From assembly GCA_934426825.1 (NCBI GenBank), contig CAKRYI010000001.1, positions 186,001 to 250,000 of the forward strand: a stretch of DNA of 64,000 nucleotides, in the 5' to 3' direction. Shown piece after piece: positions 20,279 to 27,749 of the stretch (positions within the stretch are counted from its first letter, which is position 1; each line of letters opens with the position of its first letter). Source of the DNA: an uncultured Acetatifactor sp. GTDB taxonomy: Bacteria; Bacillota; Clostridia; Lachnospirales; Lachnospiraceae. The notes beneath the pieces are model-generated. The model ran no database searches. It worked only from the letters and a program-made list of their open reading frames with translations, and was not told the DNA's origin. A program made the translations under genes and the position numbers.

Positions 20279-20313
20279 ACTATGCTGTTATGCACTTTTT
20301 CTCTTTTCGTTTC

Positions 20314-20730
20314 TTACAGTGGTATGTGAAAACCGAGCAGAAGCATATTTTTGAGAATCCAGTTACCGATTACAATGGACAACGCCGCCCACAAATACCA
20401 GTTGTGAAATTTCCAACCTTTAAAATGCAGAACGGGAAACCTCTTAAACGTATTGGTGAGCATAAAGCCGCCAAACATGACTACTGAATACAAAACAAAG
20501 GGATGGTACCATAGGGAGTGAAGTAATTGCCCTTTCAAAAGTGCTATCACTGCTCTCGTACCGCCGCAACCGGGACAATAGATTCCAAATAATCTTTGGA
20601 AAACACAGTACCCTTCCGGCAGCACAGGAACCAAAAACTTAAGATATAAAATCATAAGTACAAACCCTATCCCTGCAAACAACAGCCCTGCGGTATATAA
20701 ACTGTCTTCTAATGCCTTACTCTCTTTCAT
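20314..20730 (-). CDS. DUF2752 membrane protein
   Basis: A 138-residue protein with the DUF2752 signature CPGCGGTRAVIALLKGQ, followed by SLWYHP. It has about three hydrophobic segments (LLFAGIGFVLMILYLKFLV, FVLYSVVMFGGFMLTN, and one near the C-terminus). The biochemical role of the family is unknown. It begins five bases after the DUF4190 gene stops, so the two are almost certainly co-translated. Confidence 0.88.
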   Translation of the reverse strand: MKESKALEDSLYTAGLLFAGIGFVLMILYLKFLVPVLPEGYCVFQRLFGIYCPGCGGTRAVIALLKGQLLHSLWYHPFVLYSVVMFGGFMLTNTFKRFPVLHFKGWKFHNWYLWAALSIVIGNWILKNMLLLGFHIPL

Positions 20731-20735
20731 ACTTC

Positions 20736-21230
20736 TTAGTAATAGTAAGAATTTGAAAAGCTGTTCATGAAATCAGGGTCATTGACCAAAGCAACACCGA
20801 TGATTACTACATAAACAATTACGATTACGGCGATTACCGCACCAATGATGGAGCAGATAAGACCTGCGGTGCTGAGTCCGCCCTTCTGTCCCTTCTTCTT
20901 TGCTACGATTGCACAGATAAGACCTGCGATTGCAAAAATAATACCGACACCATAGCAACAGCCAAATATAATAGAAATAATACCCATTACCAAACTTACG
21001 ATGGAAAGAGCATTGCTCTGCTGAGGTTCAGGCTGTACCGGACTGTATACAGGAGGAACCTGCTGCTGCGCGTAAACGTAAGGGTTGGTGTTTGCAGCAG
21101 TGTTATCCTGATAGAAATTCTGCTGGGTGGGCTGCTGTACAGGCTGCTGCTGTACCGGTTGCTGCTGTGCAGGCTGCTCCGGATTAAAATTATTGTTGAA
21201 CTGATTGTTGTTGAAATTCTGACCGTCCAT
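20736..21230 (-). CDS. DUF4190 membrane protein with Gln/Pro-rich N-terminus
   Basis: A 164-residue protein. The first 85 or so residues are low-complexity Gln/Asn/Pro (QPVQQQPVQQPTQQ). Two hydrophobic helices typical of DUF4190 follow (ALSIVSLVMGIISIIFGCCY, then GLICSIIGAVIAVIVIVYVV) with a KKKGQKGG loop between them. It is the middle gene of a small-membrane-protein operon. Function unknown; the Gln/Pro tail probably lies in the cytoplasm. Confidence 0.85.
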   Translation of the reverse strand: MDGQNFNNNQFNNNFNPEQPAQQQPVQQQPVQQPTQQNFYQDNTAANTNPYVYAQQQVPPVYSPVQPEPQQSNALSIVSLVMGIISIIFGCCYGVGIIFAIAGLICAIVAKKKGQKGGLSTAGLICSIIGAVIAVIVIVYVVIIGVALVNDPDFMNSFSNSYYY

Positions 21231-21274
21231 TTTTTACCTCTTTCTAATTTTTATTTATATTCCCTTAGGTTTTC

Positions 21275-21709
21275 TCAGTCTTTCAGAGGAATACCTTTTG
21301 CATCTTTGTCAATCTTGCCGGATAAAATCATGATTCCTTCTACGAGACCCCAGATTTCAATGCCGAGTACCAGCAATGCGCCGATACCAATGCAGGAAAG
21401 GATAATTCCTACAACGGTAAGTACAAGCTGAACAACAGCCTTGGAGGTGAAACCAAGGTAGAAGTTATGTACACCGAATGCTCCAAGGAAAATACCAAAA
21501 AGACCAGCAGCCAGTTTGGACTTAGCCTCTGCTGCATTTGCAGATACCGCTGCAACACCACAGTTCATGCAGACCGTTGCTCCCTGAGTCATGGGGTGAC
21601 CGCAATTATGGCAGTAATTTGTTCCTAATCCCTTCGCTGTACCGCATTTTACACACATTACAGCTTCGTCGGTCATATAAGGTTCGCCGCAATTTTTACA
21701 ATAATACAT
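21275..21709 (-). CDS. TM2 domain protein with two zinc ribbons
   Basis: A 144-residue protein starting behind GAGGGAGG. Two CxxC zinc ribbons fill the N-terminus (YYCKNCGEPY..CVKCG and YCHNCGHPM..CMNCG). A TM2 domain follows with the usual GAFGVHNFYLG motif and two membrane helices. Function unknown. It is the first gene of the TM2-DUF4190-DUF2752 operon. Confidence 0.9.
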   Translation of the reverse strand: MYYCKNCGEPYMTDEAVMCVKCGTAKGLGTNYCHNCGHPMTQGATVCMNCGVAAVSANAAEAKSKLAAGLFGIFLGAFGVHNFYLGFTSKAVVQLVLTVVGIILSCIGIGALLVLGIEIWGLVEGIMILSGKIDKDAKGIPLKD

Positions 21710-21766
21710 TCTTTTTTCCTCCCTCTGTATTTAGAGTACTTAGTGGTTTTATAGTCACTGATAAAT

Positions 21767-21795
21767 ATTATACAATAGTCCCGTATTTTTTTCCA
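21767..21795 (-). promoter_or_regulatory. promoter for the TM2 operon
   Basis: Minus strand TGGAAA (21790-21795), 17-base spacer, TATAAT (21767-21772), about 60 bases before the TM2 gene. Confidence 0.6.
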
Positions 21796-21849
21796 GTATT
21801 ATTGCAAATATTTTGATTATCATACAATTTTTTGCAAATAATGACTGCC

Positions 21850-23064
21850 TTATTCATGGCTCATTCTCCAATTAATACATCTGCTTAAATAATCTACATA
21901 TTCCGGATTTTTGCACATACCTTTTCCGCTTACATCGGACAATTTTGCCACATCCATGCCATTGCATTTTGTCGTCTTCATGACAATATTTAAAGCAGGT
22001 ACGTCTGTATCATTGCTTAAATAAGTTCCGATACCAAATGCTACATTTATTCTGTCATGGAAATGTCTGAATAACTTGTCAGCTCTTTCAAAGTCAAGAC
22101 TGTCGCTAAATAATAATGTTTTCGTTTTAGGGTTAATTCCTAATGATTCGTAATGGCGAATCAGCTTCTCTCCCCATTCATAAGGGTCTCCGCTGTCATG
22201 TCTTACTCCATTAAACAGGGTTGCATAAGTAAGCTGAAAATCTTTCAAAAAGCAATCGGTTGTGATGGTATCCGTAAGAGCAATGCCGTTTAATACTCCA
22301 TATTCTTTTACCCATGCATCAAGTGCATACCAGTTAGAATACGCCGGATTGTGTTTATGGTTTCCCTGTCCTACGCACATAATCCACTCATGAGCCATAG
22401 TTCCAACAGGTGTAAGATTATATTTCTTTGCAAGATATACATTAGAAGTCCCAATAAAATTTGAAGCAGAATGCATTGTGTCATTCAAATGTGAAAACTT
22501 CTCAACAGCTAATTCCTGTGCTTCTGCAGATAATCTTCGTCTTAATCCAAACTCAGAAAATGTACCTGCGTACCAATGGCCACTCCTGAGATTTTCATAT
22601 TTTTCATCCAATCTCTTTTTGAAACTATCAAATAATTTATCATAACTATATGCCATTCTGAAATATACTTCGTTTACAATCGCAAGTGTAGGAATCTCAT
22701 ACATTGATGTATTAAGCCATGTTCCGAATGTTTCAATAGAAAGACCGCAATCCGCATCACTTGTAATCTTAAAATCCTCATATCTTGGCTGCCATAATCT
22801 CAGGAAATCTACATATGAACCTTTCATCCATTTGATATTATCAATATAAGCAAGTTCTTCCTCAGTGAATCTCAGTTCGCAATAAGCCTTGATTTGCTCC
22901 TTAATTTCCTCTACCATTTCCGGTGTAAAATGAACATCCTTGTTTCTGCATTTGAATGTCCAAGTAGTCTTATAATCACTGAACTGATGATAAATAGCTT
23001 GCCCCATTGAAAATTTATATAAATCCGTTTCCAATAAACTGTTAATAATTCTATGTAATCTCAT
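21850..23064 (-). CDS. pncB: nicotinate phosphoribosyltransferase
   Basis: A 404-residue enzyme of the Preiss-Handler pathway, converting nicotinate and PRPP to nicotinate mononucleotide. Visible family features are LLETDLYKFSMGQAIYHQF at the N-terminus, GTFSEFGLRRRLSAEAQ, TMAHEW (with the conserved histidine) and GVRHDSGDPYEWGEK. Length is normal for the bacterial short form. It is the last gene of the nrtR-pncA-pncB operon; a TATAAT with a poor -35 lies in the 124-base gap after pncA and could give extra expression. The DNA is distinctly AT-rich (14 G+C of 60 at 22621-22680). Confidence 0.96.
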   Translation of the reverse strand: MRLHRIINSLLETDLYKFSMGQAIYHQFSDYKTTWTFKCRNKDVHFTPEMVEEIKEQIKAYCELRFTEEELAYIDNIKWMKGSYVDFLRLWQPRYEDFKITSDADCGLSIETFGTWLNTSMYEIPTLAIVNEVYFRMAYSYDKLFDSFKKRLDEKYENLRSGHWYAGTFSEFGLRRRLSAEAQELAVEKFSHLNDTMHSASNFIGTSNVYLAKKYNLTPVGTMAHEWIMCVGQGNHKHNPAYSNWYALDAWVKEYGVLNGIALTDTITTDCFLKDFQLTYATLFNGVRHDSGDPYEWGEKLIRHYESLGINPKTKTLLFSDSLDFERADKLFRHFHDRINVAFGIGTYLSNDTDVPALNIVMKTTKCNGMDVAKLSDVSGKGMCKNPEYVDYLSRCINWRMSHE

Positions 23065-23188
23065 GATTTATTCTCCTTTTTCCGCATAATATTATTATAA
23101 CTCGCTTAATATACTACTGTAATTGTTGTTCTGCACTCTCTCTATGGCTCTCTTGCGCTCATTATATGAATCGCAAAACCTGGTCTTT

Positions 23189-23707
23189 TTACTCTCCGAT
23201 TACTGTAATTTGGCAGCTTTTCATCACTTCCAAGGCTGCTTTATGCTTTTCGGGAGTTACTCCGGCACAACATCTTGCATCTACTGTAATATCAATATCA
23301 GGATACATGGCTCTTATAATTAAAGCATTGGAAATGACACAAATATCGGTACAGAGACCACAGATTTCTACCGCTTCAAATTTGTAATCTTTCCAATTCA
23401 GCCATCCAAAAGTTGGTTTGTTAATAATGTCATCTTTATCATGGCTAAAATCACAACCGATTTCATCTGAAATTTGCCATCCATCTGTCCCCATGATACA
23501 ATGAGGCACCGGTAAATGTTTGCCCTCATAAGTCTCCAAATAATTTTCGGAATGGGTATCTCTTGTGAAAATCACCTGTTCTCCGGCTTCTTTGTACTCT
23601 TCAATTTTTCTTTTTACACTTGGTACAATGACCTGTGCCTCTTTGGTTCCTAGACTGCCATCAATAAAATCATTCTGCATGTCAACTACGATTAAAGTTT
23701 TTTTCAT
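23189..23707 (-). CDS. pncA: nicotinamidase (isochorismatase-like amidohydrolase)
   Basis: Start chosen at ATG 23707 because AGGAG lies nine bases upstream, even though the frame stays open for 50 more codons. The 172-residue protein has the family triad: D9 in VVDMQNDF, K97 in NKPTFGW, C123 in GLCTDICVISNAL, with metal-site residues in TRDTHSENY. It deamidates nicotinamide to nicotinate for the pncB enzyme encoded downstream. The extra 5' codons belong to a different protein family and are described separately; if translated through, a 222-residue fusion would result. Confidence 0.94.
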   Translation of the reverse strand: MKKTLIVVDMQNDFIDGSLGTKEAQVIVPSVKRKIEEYKEAGEQVIFTRDTHSENYLETYEGKHLPVPHCIMGTDGWQISDEIGCDFSHDKDDIINKPTFGWLNWKDYKFEAVEICGLCTDICVISNALIIRAMYPDIDITVDARCCAGVTPEKHKAALEVMKSCQITVIGE

Positions 23708-23857
23708 CCTTTTTTTCTCCTGATTTTTCATCATTTTTCTTAACTCATCTATCTGTTCATTATTCAGATATGACAACCATTTTCCAAAAGTGTCCTTATC
23801 CTTTTCCATAAGAGCTTTCCTAATTTTGCTACTGGAAATATCTTTAATTCTATTCAT
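23708..23857 (-). pseudogene. remnant of a nucleotidyltransferase C-terminus fused in frame to pncA
   Basis: Fifty codons in frame with pncA read MNRIKDISSSKIRKALMEKD followed by KDTFGKWLSYLNNEQIDELR. The ISSSKIRKAL segment matches the C-terminal substrate loop/helix of NMN adenylyltransferase-type (cytidylyltransferase-like) proteins. The catalytic HxGH domain is missing: only 43 bases separate this from nrtR. A lost NMN adenylyltransferase gene in the NAD operon is the simplest reading. Alternatively it is a short regulatory or N-terminal extension of PncA. The assignment rests on one short motif. Confidence 0.45.
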
Positions 23858-23900
23858 AATTTACATTTCGTACATCCAAAGGGAACGGATTTTGCACTGC

Positions 23901-24746
23901 CTATGATAAATACTCCTTATACTGATACAACATTGCCGGTTTCTGGCTGATAATCGGTTTCCCGGTTACATTCAATGCAATAATTTTTTCATGGACTAAC
24001 TTTCTAAAATTTGCCTTATATAGTGATTTTCCGAGTAATACCTCATATACTCTCTGTAAATCAGGCAATGTAAATTTAGCGGGCACTAAATTAAAGGCGA
24101 TATCCGTATACATTACCTTATTCTGAAATCTCCTTAACCCTTCCAGGATAATATCGGCATGGTCAAAAGCTAGGTGATTTTCATTATCAGCCTCTATTTC
24201 CCTTTTGCGGGGGATTTTGTTTGTAATGGTAATACGACCGTTTTGAAATGTTTTCATTTCTAAGTTATATTGAATACAGATATCCTGTTCCTCATTATAG
24301 AAACTCAAGCTATTTTCAGTAAGGCTTATATCAAACCATAAGGCATTCTTGGCATCATCACCTGCAACAACCGCATGTTTGTTTCCATAAGGCAACAAAG
24401 CCGCATAAGCAATATCAATCACTCTCATTCTTGGGTCTCTGTCGGGCTGGCTCATTGTATAAACCTGTTCCAAATATATATTTGTCAGTCCGGTTTCTTC
24501 CTGTAGTTCTCTGCAAGCCGCCTCATATGCTGATTCATCCATATTGATAAAGCCACCGGGTAATGCCCAATTTTCAATAAAAGGATGATTTTTTCTTTGA
24601 ATTAACAAGATTTGTAATCCACTGAAATCTTCTTTCATTCTAAGAATCATCATATCTACTGTAACAGAAGGTCTTTCATAATCTCCCGGATGATAATTTG
24701 CTAAAAATTCTGCTTCTGTAAAGCCGTCTTCGTTTCGTTTTTTCAT
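23901..24746 (-). CDS. nrtR: NrtR-type Nudix-domain regulator of NAD metabolism
   Basis: A 281-residue protein with an N-terminal Nudix domain and a C-terminal winged helix (FTLPDLQRVYEVLLGKSLYK, ANFRKLV), the NrtR architecture. NrtR proteins repress NAD salvage genes and respond to ADP-ribose. The Nudix box here is complete (GFINMDE, then REL and EETGL), so catalytic activity may be retained, unlike many NrtR repressors. It is the first gene of the operon with pncA and pncB. The ribosome binding site is weak (GTGGTAAAAT). Autoregulation is inferred from the palindromes in its promoter. Confidence 0.92.
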   Translation of the reverse strand: MKKRNEDGFTEAEFLANYHPGDYERPSVTVDMMILRMKEDFSGLQILLIQRKNHPFIENWALPGGFINMDESAYEAACRELQEETGLTNIYLEQVYTMSQPDRDPRMRVIDIAYAALLPYGNKHAVVAGDDAKNALWFDISLTENSLSFYNEEQDICIQYNLEMKTFQNGRITITNKIPRKREIEADNENHLAFDHADIILEGLRRFQNKVMYTDIAFNLVPAKFTLPDLQRVYEVLLGKSLYKANFRKLVHEKIIALNVTGKPIISQKPAMLYQYKEYLS

Positions 24747-24892
24747 ATTTTACCACATTTCTGCGCACGTTCTTTGTGCATAGCGAGTTTGTGTTAAGTG
24801 CGCGCAGACACAAATCTCATGACTGAAAAATTATATTTTTCAATCTTGTTCCTCATTTTCTTTATATGGTAGTAGATTGCTACCATTTGTCT
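24747..24892 (-). promoter_or_regulatory. nrtR leader with inverted repeats
   Basis: The region from the predicted transcription start to the nrtR ATG has no convincing gene. It holds TTTGTGT/ACACAAA (24788-24794 with 24808-24814) and CTGCGCAC (24761-24768) facing GTGCGCGCAG (24798-24807), which could form competing hairpins. It may only be a long leader. Confidence 0.4.
24866..24886. promoter_or_regulatory. candidate NrtR operator, downstream copy
   Basis: The perfect palindrome ATGGTAG-7 bases-CTACCAT is centred at 24876, at or just after the predicted transcription start. It shares TGCTACCAT with the copy in the promoter spacer; the two centres are 36 bases apart. Confidence 0.6.
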
Positions 24893-24898
24893 AAAAGT

Positions 24899-24927
24899 AT
24901 TATAGTAGCTTTTTGCTACCATGTCAA
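24899..24927 (-). promoter_or_regulatory. consensus promoter of the NAD operon with operator in the spacer
   Basis: Minus strand TTGACA (24922-24927), exactly 17 bases, TATAAT (24899-24904): a perfect consensus promoter. The spacer contains GTAGC-5 bases-GCTAC (24905-24919), a palindrome related to the one downstream. A bound repressor here would block RNA polymerase directly. Confidence 0.85.
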
Positions 24928-25010
24928 TATATAAAATAAAAAAATTCATGAGATTCATCCGGTAAATGCCTTGAGTGGACAGCAATCCTTCATTTTTCTT
25001 TTTGAGCATG

Positions 25011-25044
25011 AAAAAAGCACCGCAACCGTGAAGATTGCGATGCT
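25011..25044 (-). terminator. terminator after the GGGtGRT gene
   Basis: On the minus strand AGCATCGCAA pairs with TTGCGGTGCT (one mismatch) and is followed by TTTTTTC, about 40 bases past the stop codon. Confidence 0.85.
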
Positions 25045-25081
25045 TTCAGCATTTTTACCATTTAAAAATTAAAAAGTCTAT

Positions 25082-26092
25082 TTAGAACTTTCCAGCCTTA
25101 GCAGCTTCCTCAATAGAAACAGCTACTGCTACGGTTGCGCCAACCATAGGGTTATTTCCCATACCGATCAAGCCCATCATTTCTACGTGAGCGGGTACGG
25201 AAGAAGAACCTGCGAACTGTGCATCGGAGTGCATACGTCCTAAAGTATCGGTGAAACCATAGGATGCAGGACCTGCAGCCATGTTATCGGGATGCAGGGT
25301 ACGTCCGGTACCACCACCGGAAGCAACGGAGAAGTACTTCTTGCCTGCTTCCAGTCTCTCCTTCTTGTAAGTACCTGCAACGGGATGCTGGAATCTGGTA
25401 GGGTTGGTAGAGTTACCGGTAATGGAAACATCTACGTTCTCTTTCCACATGATAGCAACACCTTCGGGAACGCTGTTTGCGCCGTAGCAGTTTACTTTGG
25501 AACGAAGTCCCTCAGAGTAAGCGATTCTCTCTACCTCAGTTACAGTGTTGGTATAAGGATCGTAGCTGGTCTCAACAAAAGTAAATCCGTTGATACGGGA
25601 AATAATCTTTGCAGCGTCTTTTCCAAGACCGTTCAGAATAACACGCAGGGGTTTCTGACGAACCTTGTTTGCTTTCTCTGCAATACCGATAGCGCCCTCA
25701 GCAGCAGCGAAGGACTCATGACCTGCCAAGAAACAGAAGCAATCGGTATCCTCTTCCAAAAGCATTTTGCCAAGGTTTCCATGTCCAAGACCTACCTTAC
25801 GGGTATCAGCAACAGAACCGGGAATACAGAAAGCCTGAAGTCCCTCACCGATTGCTGCAGCAGCCTCGGAAGCCTTCTTGCAGCCTTTCTTGATAGCGAT
25901 TGCCGCACCTACGGTGTATGCCCAGCAAGCGTTCTCAAAACAAATAGGCTGAATCTTCTTTACCTGGTCATATACATCCAGACCGGCATCTTTGGTAATC
26001 TTCTCTGCTTCTTCGATAGAGGAGATGCCATAGCTGTTCAGTACAGCGTTGATTTTATCAATACGTCTTTCATATGATTCAAATAATGCCAT
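25082..26092 (-). CDS. GGGtGRT protein, uncharacterised
   Basis: A 336-residue protein named for its motif GGGTGRTLHPDNMAAGPASY, seen here near residue 265. It is rich in cysteine for a cytoplasmic protein (ICFENACWAY, KKGCKK, AFCIPG, DCFCFLAGHES) and glycine-rich near the C-terminus (MGLIGMGNNPMVGATVA). No signal peptide or membrane segment is seen. The family occurs next to a NifU/IscU-like scaffold gene, as here (20 bases downstream of it). An iron-sulfur or radical-chemistry role is possible but not established. Confidence 0.85.
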   Translation of the reverse strand: MALFESYERRIDKINAVLNSYGISSIEEAEKITKDAGLDVYDQVKKIQPICFENACWAYTVGAAIAIKKGCKKASEAAAAIGEGLQAFCIPGSVADTRKVGLGHGNLGKMLLEEDTDCFCFLAGHESFAAAEGAIGIAEKANKVRQKPLRVILNGLGKDAAKIISRINGFTFVETSYDPYTNTVTEVERIAYSEGLRSKVNCYGANSVPEGVAIMWKENVDVSITGNSTNPTRFQHPVAGTYKKERLEAGKKYFSVASGGGTGRTLHPDNMAAGPASYGFTDTLGRMHSDAQFAGSSSVPAHVEMMGLIGMGNNPMVGATVAVAVSIEEAAKAGKF

Positions 26093-26112
26093 TTTTCTGT
26101 CCTCCTTTATCC

Positions 26113-26805
26113 TTACTCTTTTCTAGGGTCGATGATCTTAACAGCATCGTCCACACGGCCATACTGACCCTTGGATTTCTCATATGCAGTATTTGCATCG
26201 TCACCCTTCTTGATGAAGTCAGTCATCTTACCAAGGTTTACAAACTGGTATCCGATAATCTGGTCATCTTTGTCCAGAGCGATACCGGTTACATAACCCT
26301 CGGCCATTTCCAGATAACGGGGACCTTTTTTCAGAGTACCATACATAGTACCAACCTGACTTCTCAGACCTTTGCCCAAGTCTTCCAGACCGGCACCGAT
26401 GGGAAGTCCATCCTCAGAGAATGCACTCTGGGTACGTCCGTAAACAATCTGCAAAAACAGCTCTCTCATAGCTGTGTTAATTGCATCACAAACAAGGTCT
26501 GTATTTAAAGCCTCCATAACGGTCAGACCGGGCAGAATCTCAGCCGCCATAGCTGCGGAATGAGTCATACCGGAACATCCGACTGTCTCAACCAGTGCCT
26601 CCTGAATGATACCCTCTTTAACGTTCAGAGTCAGTTTGCAGGCGCCCTGCTGGGGAGCACACCAGCCCACACCGTGTGTCAGACCGGAAATATCCTTTAC
26701 TTCTTTTGCCTGTACCCATTTAGCTTCTTCAGGAATAGGGGCACAACCATGATGCACGCCCTGTGCTACTGGACACATTTCTTCAACTTCTTTTGAGTAA
26801 ATCAT
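26113..26805 (-). CDS. NifU/IscU-like iron-sulfur scaffold protein paired with GGGtGRT
   Basis: A 230-residue protein starting behind AAAGGAG. The NifU_N-like part has cysteines in WCAPQQGACKL and VGCSGMTHSAAMAAEI, plus two N-terminal ones (MCPVAQGVHHGC). The C-terminal half (PRYLEMAEGYVTGIALDKDD) is not part of ordinary IscU. It is probably a cluster-carrying partner dedicated to the GGGtGRT protein rather than a general scaffold: no iscS/sufS cysteine desulfurase is nearby. Function is unproven. Confidence 0.85.
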   Translation of the reverse strand: MIYSKEVEEMCPVAQGVHHGCAPIPEEAKWVQAKEVKDISGLTHGVGWCAPQQGACKLTLNVKEGIIQEALVETVGCSGMTHSAAMAAEILPGLTVMEALNTDLVCDAINTAMRELFLQIVYGRTQSAFSEDGLPIGAGLEDLGKGLRSQVGTMYGTLKKGPRYLEMAEGYVTGIALDKDDQIIGYQFVNLGKMTDFIKKGDDANTAYEKSKGQYGRVDDAVKIIDPRKE

Positions 26806-26945
26806 GTGAAATCTCCTTTCAATTATGTAGCTTAAGATACTATTGATAAAAATGTATCATAATCATCGTGTACATTCTCTCACATTTAGTCCAAAAAATC
26901 TAGGGGGAGAACTAAATTTTTTATAATTTGACACAATACCGTAAA

Positions 26946-27749
26946 TTATGCCAACATCATTCGGTCATTGGCAAATTCGGAGCCGCTCACTTCCTCGAAC
27001 TTAGCAAGCAAATCTTTTACATGAAGGTTCTGTTTCTCTTCTCCTGAAACATCATAAATGACATGTCCCTCATGCATCATAATCAGGCGGTTTCCGTGTG
27101 CAATGGCATCACGCATGTTGTGCGTTACCATCATGGCGGTCAGGTGATTTTCCGCAATGATTTTATCGCTGATTTCCAAAACCTTTGCCGCTGTTTTGGG
27201 GTCAAGGGCTGCGGTATGCTCATCCAAAAGCAAAAGTTTCGGCTGTTTTAACGCTGCCATTAACAACGTGATTGCCTGTCTCTGTCCGCCGGACAAAAGA
27301 CCCACCTTACTTGTCATGCGGTCCTCCAGACCAAGTCCTAACGTTGTCAGTTTTTCTTTAAACAATGCTCTCTCGGCCTTGGAGACACCCCAGCGGAGAG
27401 TTCTCTTTTCTCCTCTGCGGTAAGCAATCGCCATATTCTCCTCAATATCCATGGTGGCTGCCGTTCCGGTCATGGGATCCTGAAATACACGTCCAAGGTA
27501 AGCAGCTCTTTTATGCTCCGGAAGTCCGGTAATATCTTTTCCGTCAATGATAATGTGACCGGAATCCACAGGCCATACGCCTGCAATCGCATTCAGGGTG
27601 GTTGACTTTCCGGCGCCGTTACCGCCGATAATTGTCACGAAATCACCGGGATTCAGATTCAGATTCACACCGTTTAATGCGATTTTCTCGTTGATGGTTC
27701 CGCGGTTAAATACTTTATGTACATCTTGAATTTCCAATGCGTAGGACAT
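26946..27749 (-). CDS. ABC importer ATPase (TrpXYZ/ABC_sub_bind type)
   Basis: A 267-residue ATPase with Walker A GGNGAGKSTT, signature LLSGGQRQAI, Walker B LLLLDEHTAAL (with DEH rather than DEP), and H-loop MMVTHNMRDA. DEH is typical of this subfamily. The ATG overlaps the permease stop (TAATG), so the two are translationally coupled. With the permease and lipoprotein upstream it forms a three-gene importer; members have been linked to tryptophan or tyrosine uptake, but the substrate cannot be read from sequence. Confidence 0.92.
   Translation of the reverse strand: MSYALEIQDVHKVFNRGTINEKIALNGVNLNLNPGDFVTIIGGNGAGKSTTLNAIAGVWPVDSGHIIIDGKDITGLPEHKRAAYLGRVFQDPMTGTAATMDIEENMAIAYRRGEKRTLRWGVSKAERALFKEKLTTLGLGLEDRMTSKVGLLSGGQRQAITLLMAALKQPKLLLLDEHTAALDPKTAAKVLEISDKIIAENHLTAMMVTHNMRDAIAHGNRLIMMHEGHVIYDVSGEEKQNLHVKDLLAKFEEVSGSEFANDRMMLA

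Noticed and set aside
23858..23905. FIIGSAKS-like reading overlapping the nrtR stop, as the N-terminal part of the lost adenylyltransferase
   Set aside because: It is very short, overlaps nrtR coding sequence in another frame and may be chance.
24794..25009. 71-codon minus-strand frame upstream of nrtR
   Set aside because: It crosses the NAD promoter and both palindromes, so it cannot be transcribed from that promoter as a whole, and has no ribosome binding site.
25292..26077. 261-codon plus-strand open frame opposite the GGGtGRT gene
   Set aside because: Shadow frame; the minus-strand gene has the family motif, a start site and a terminator.
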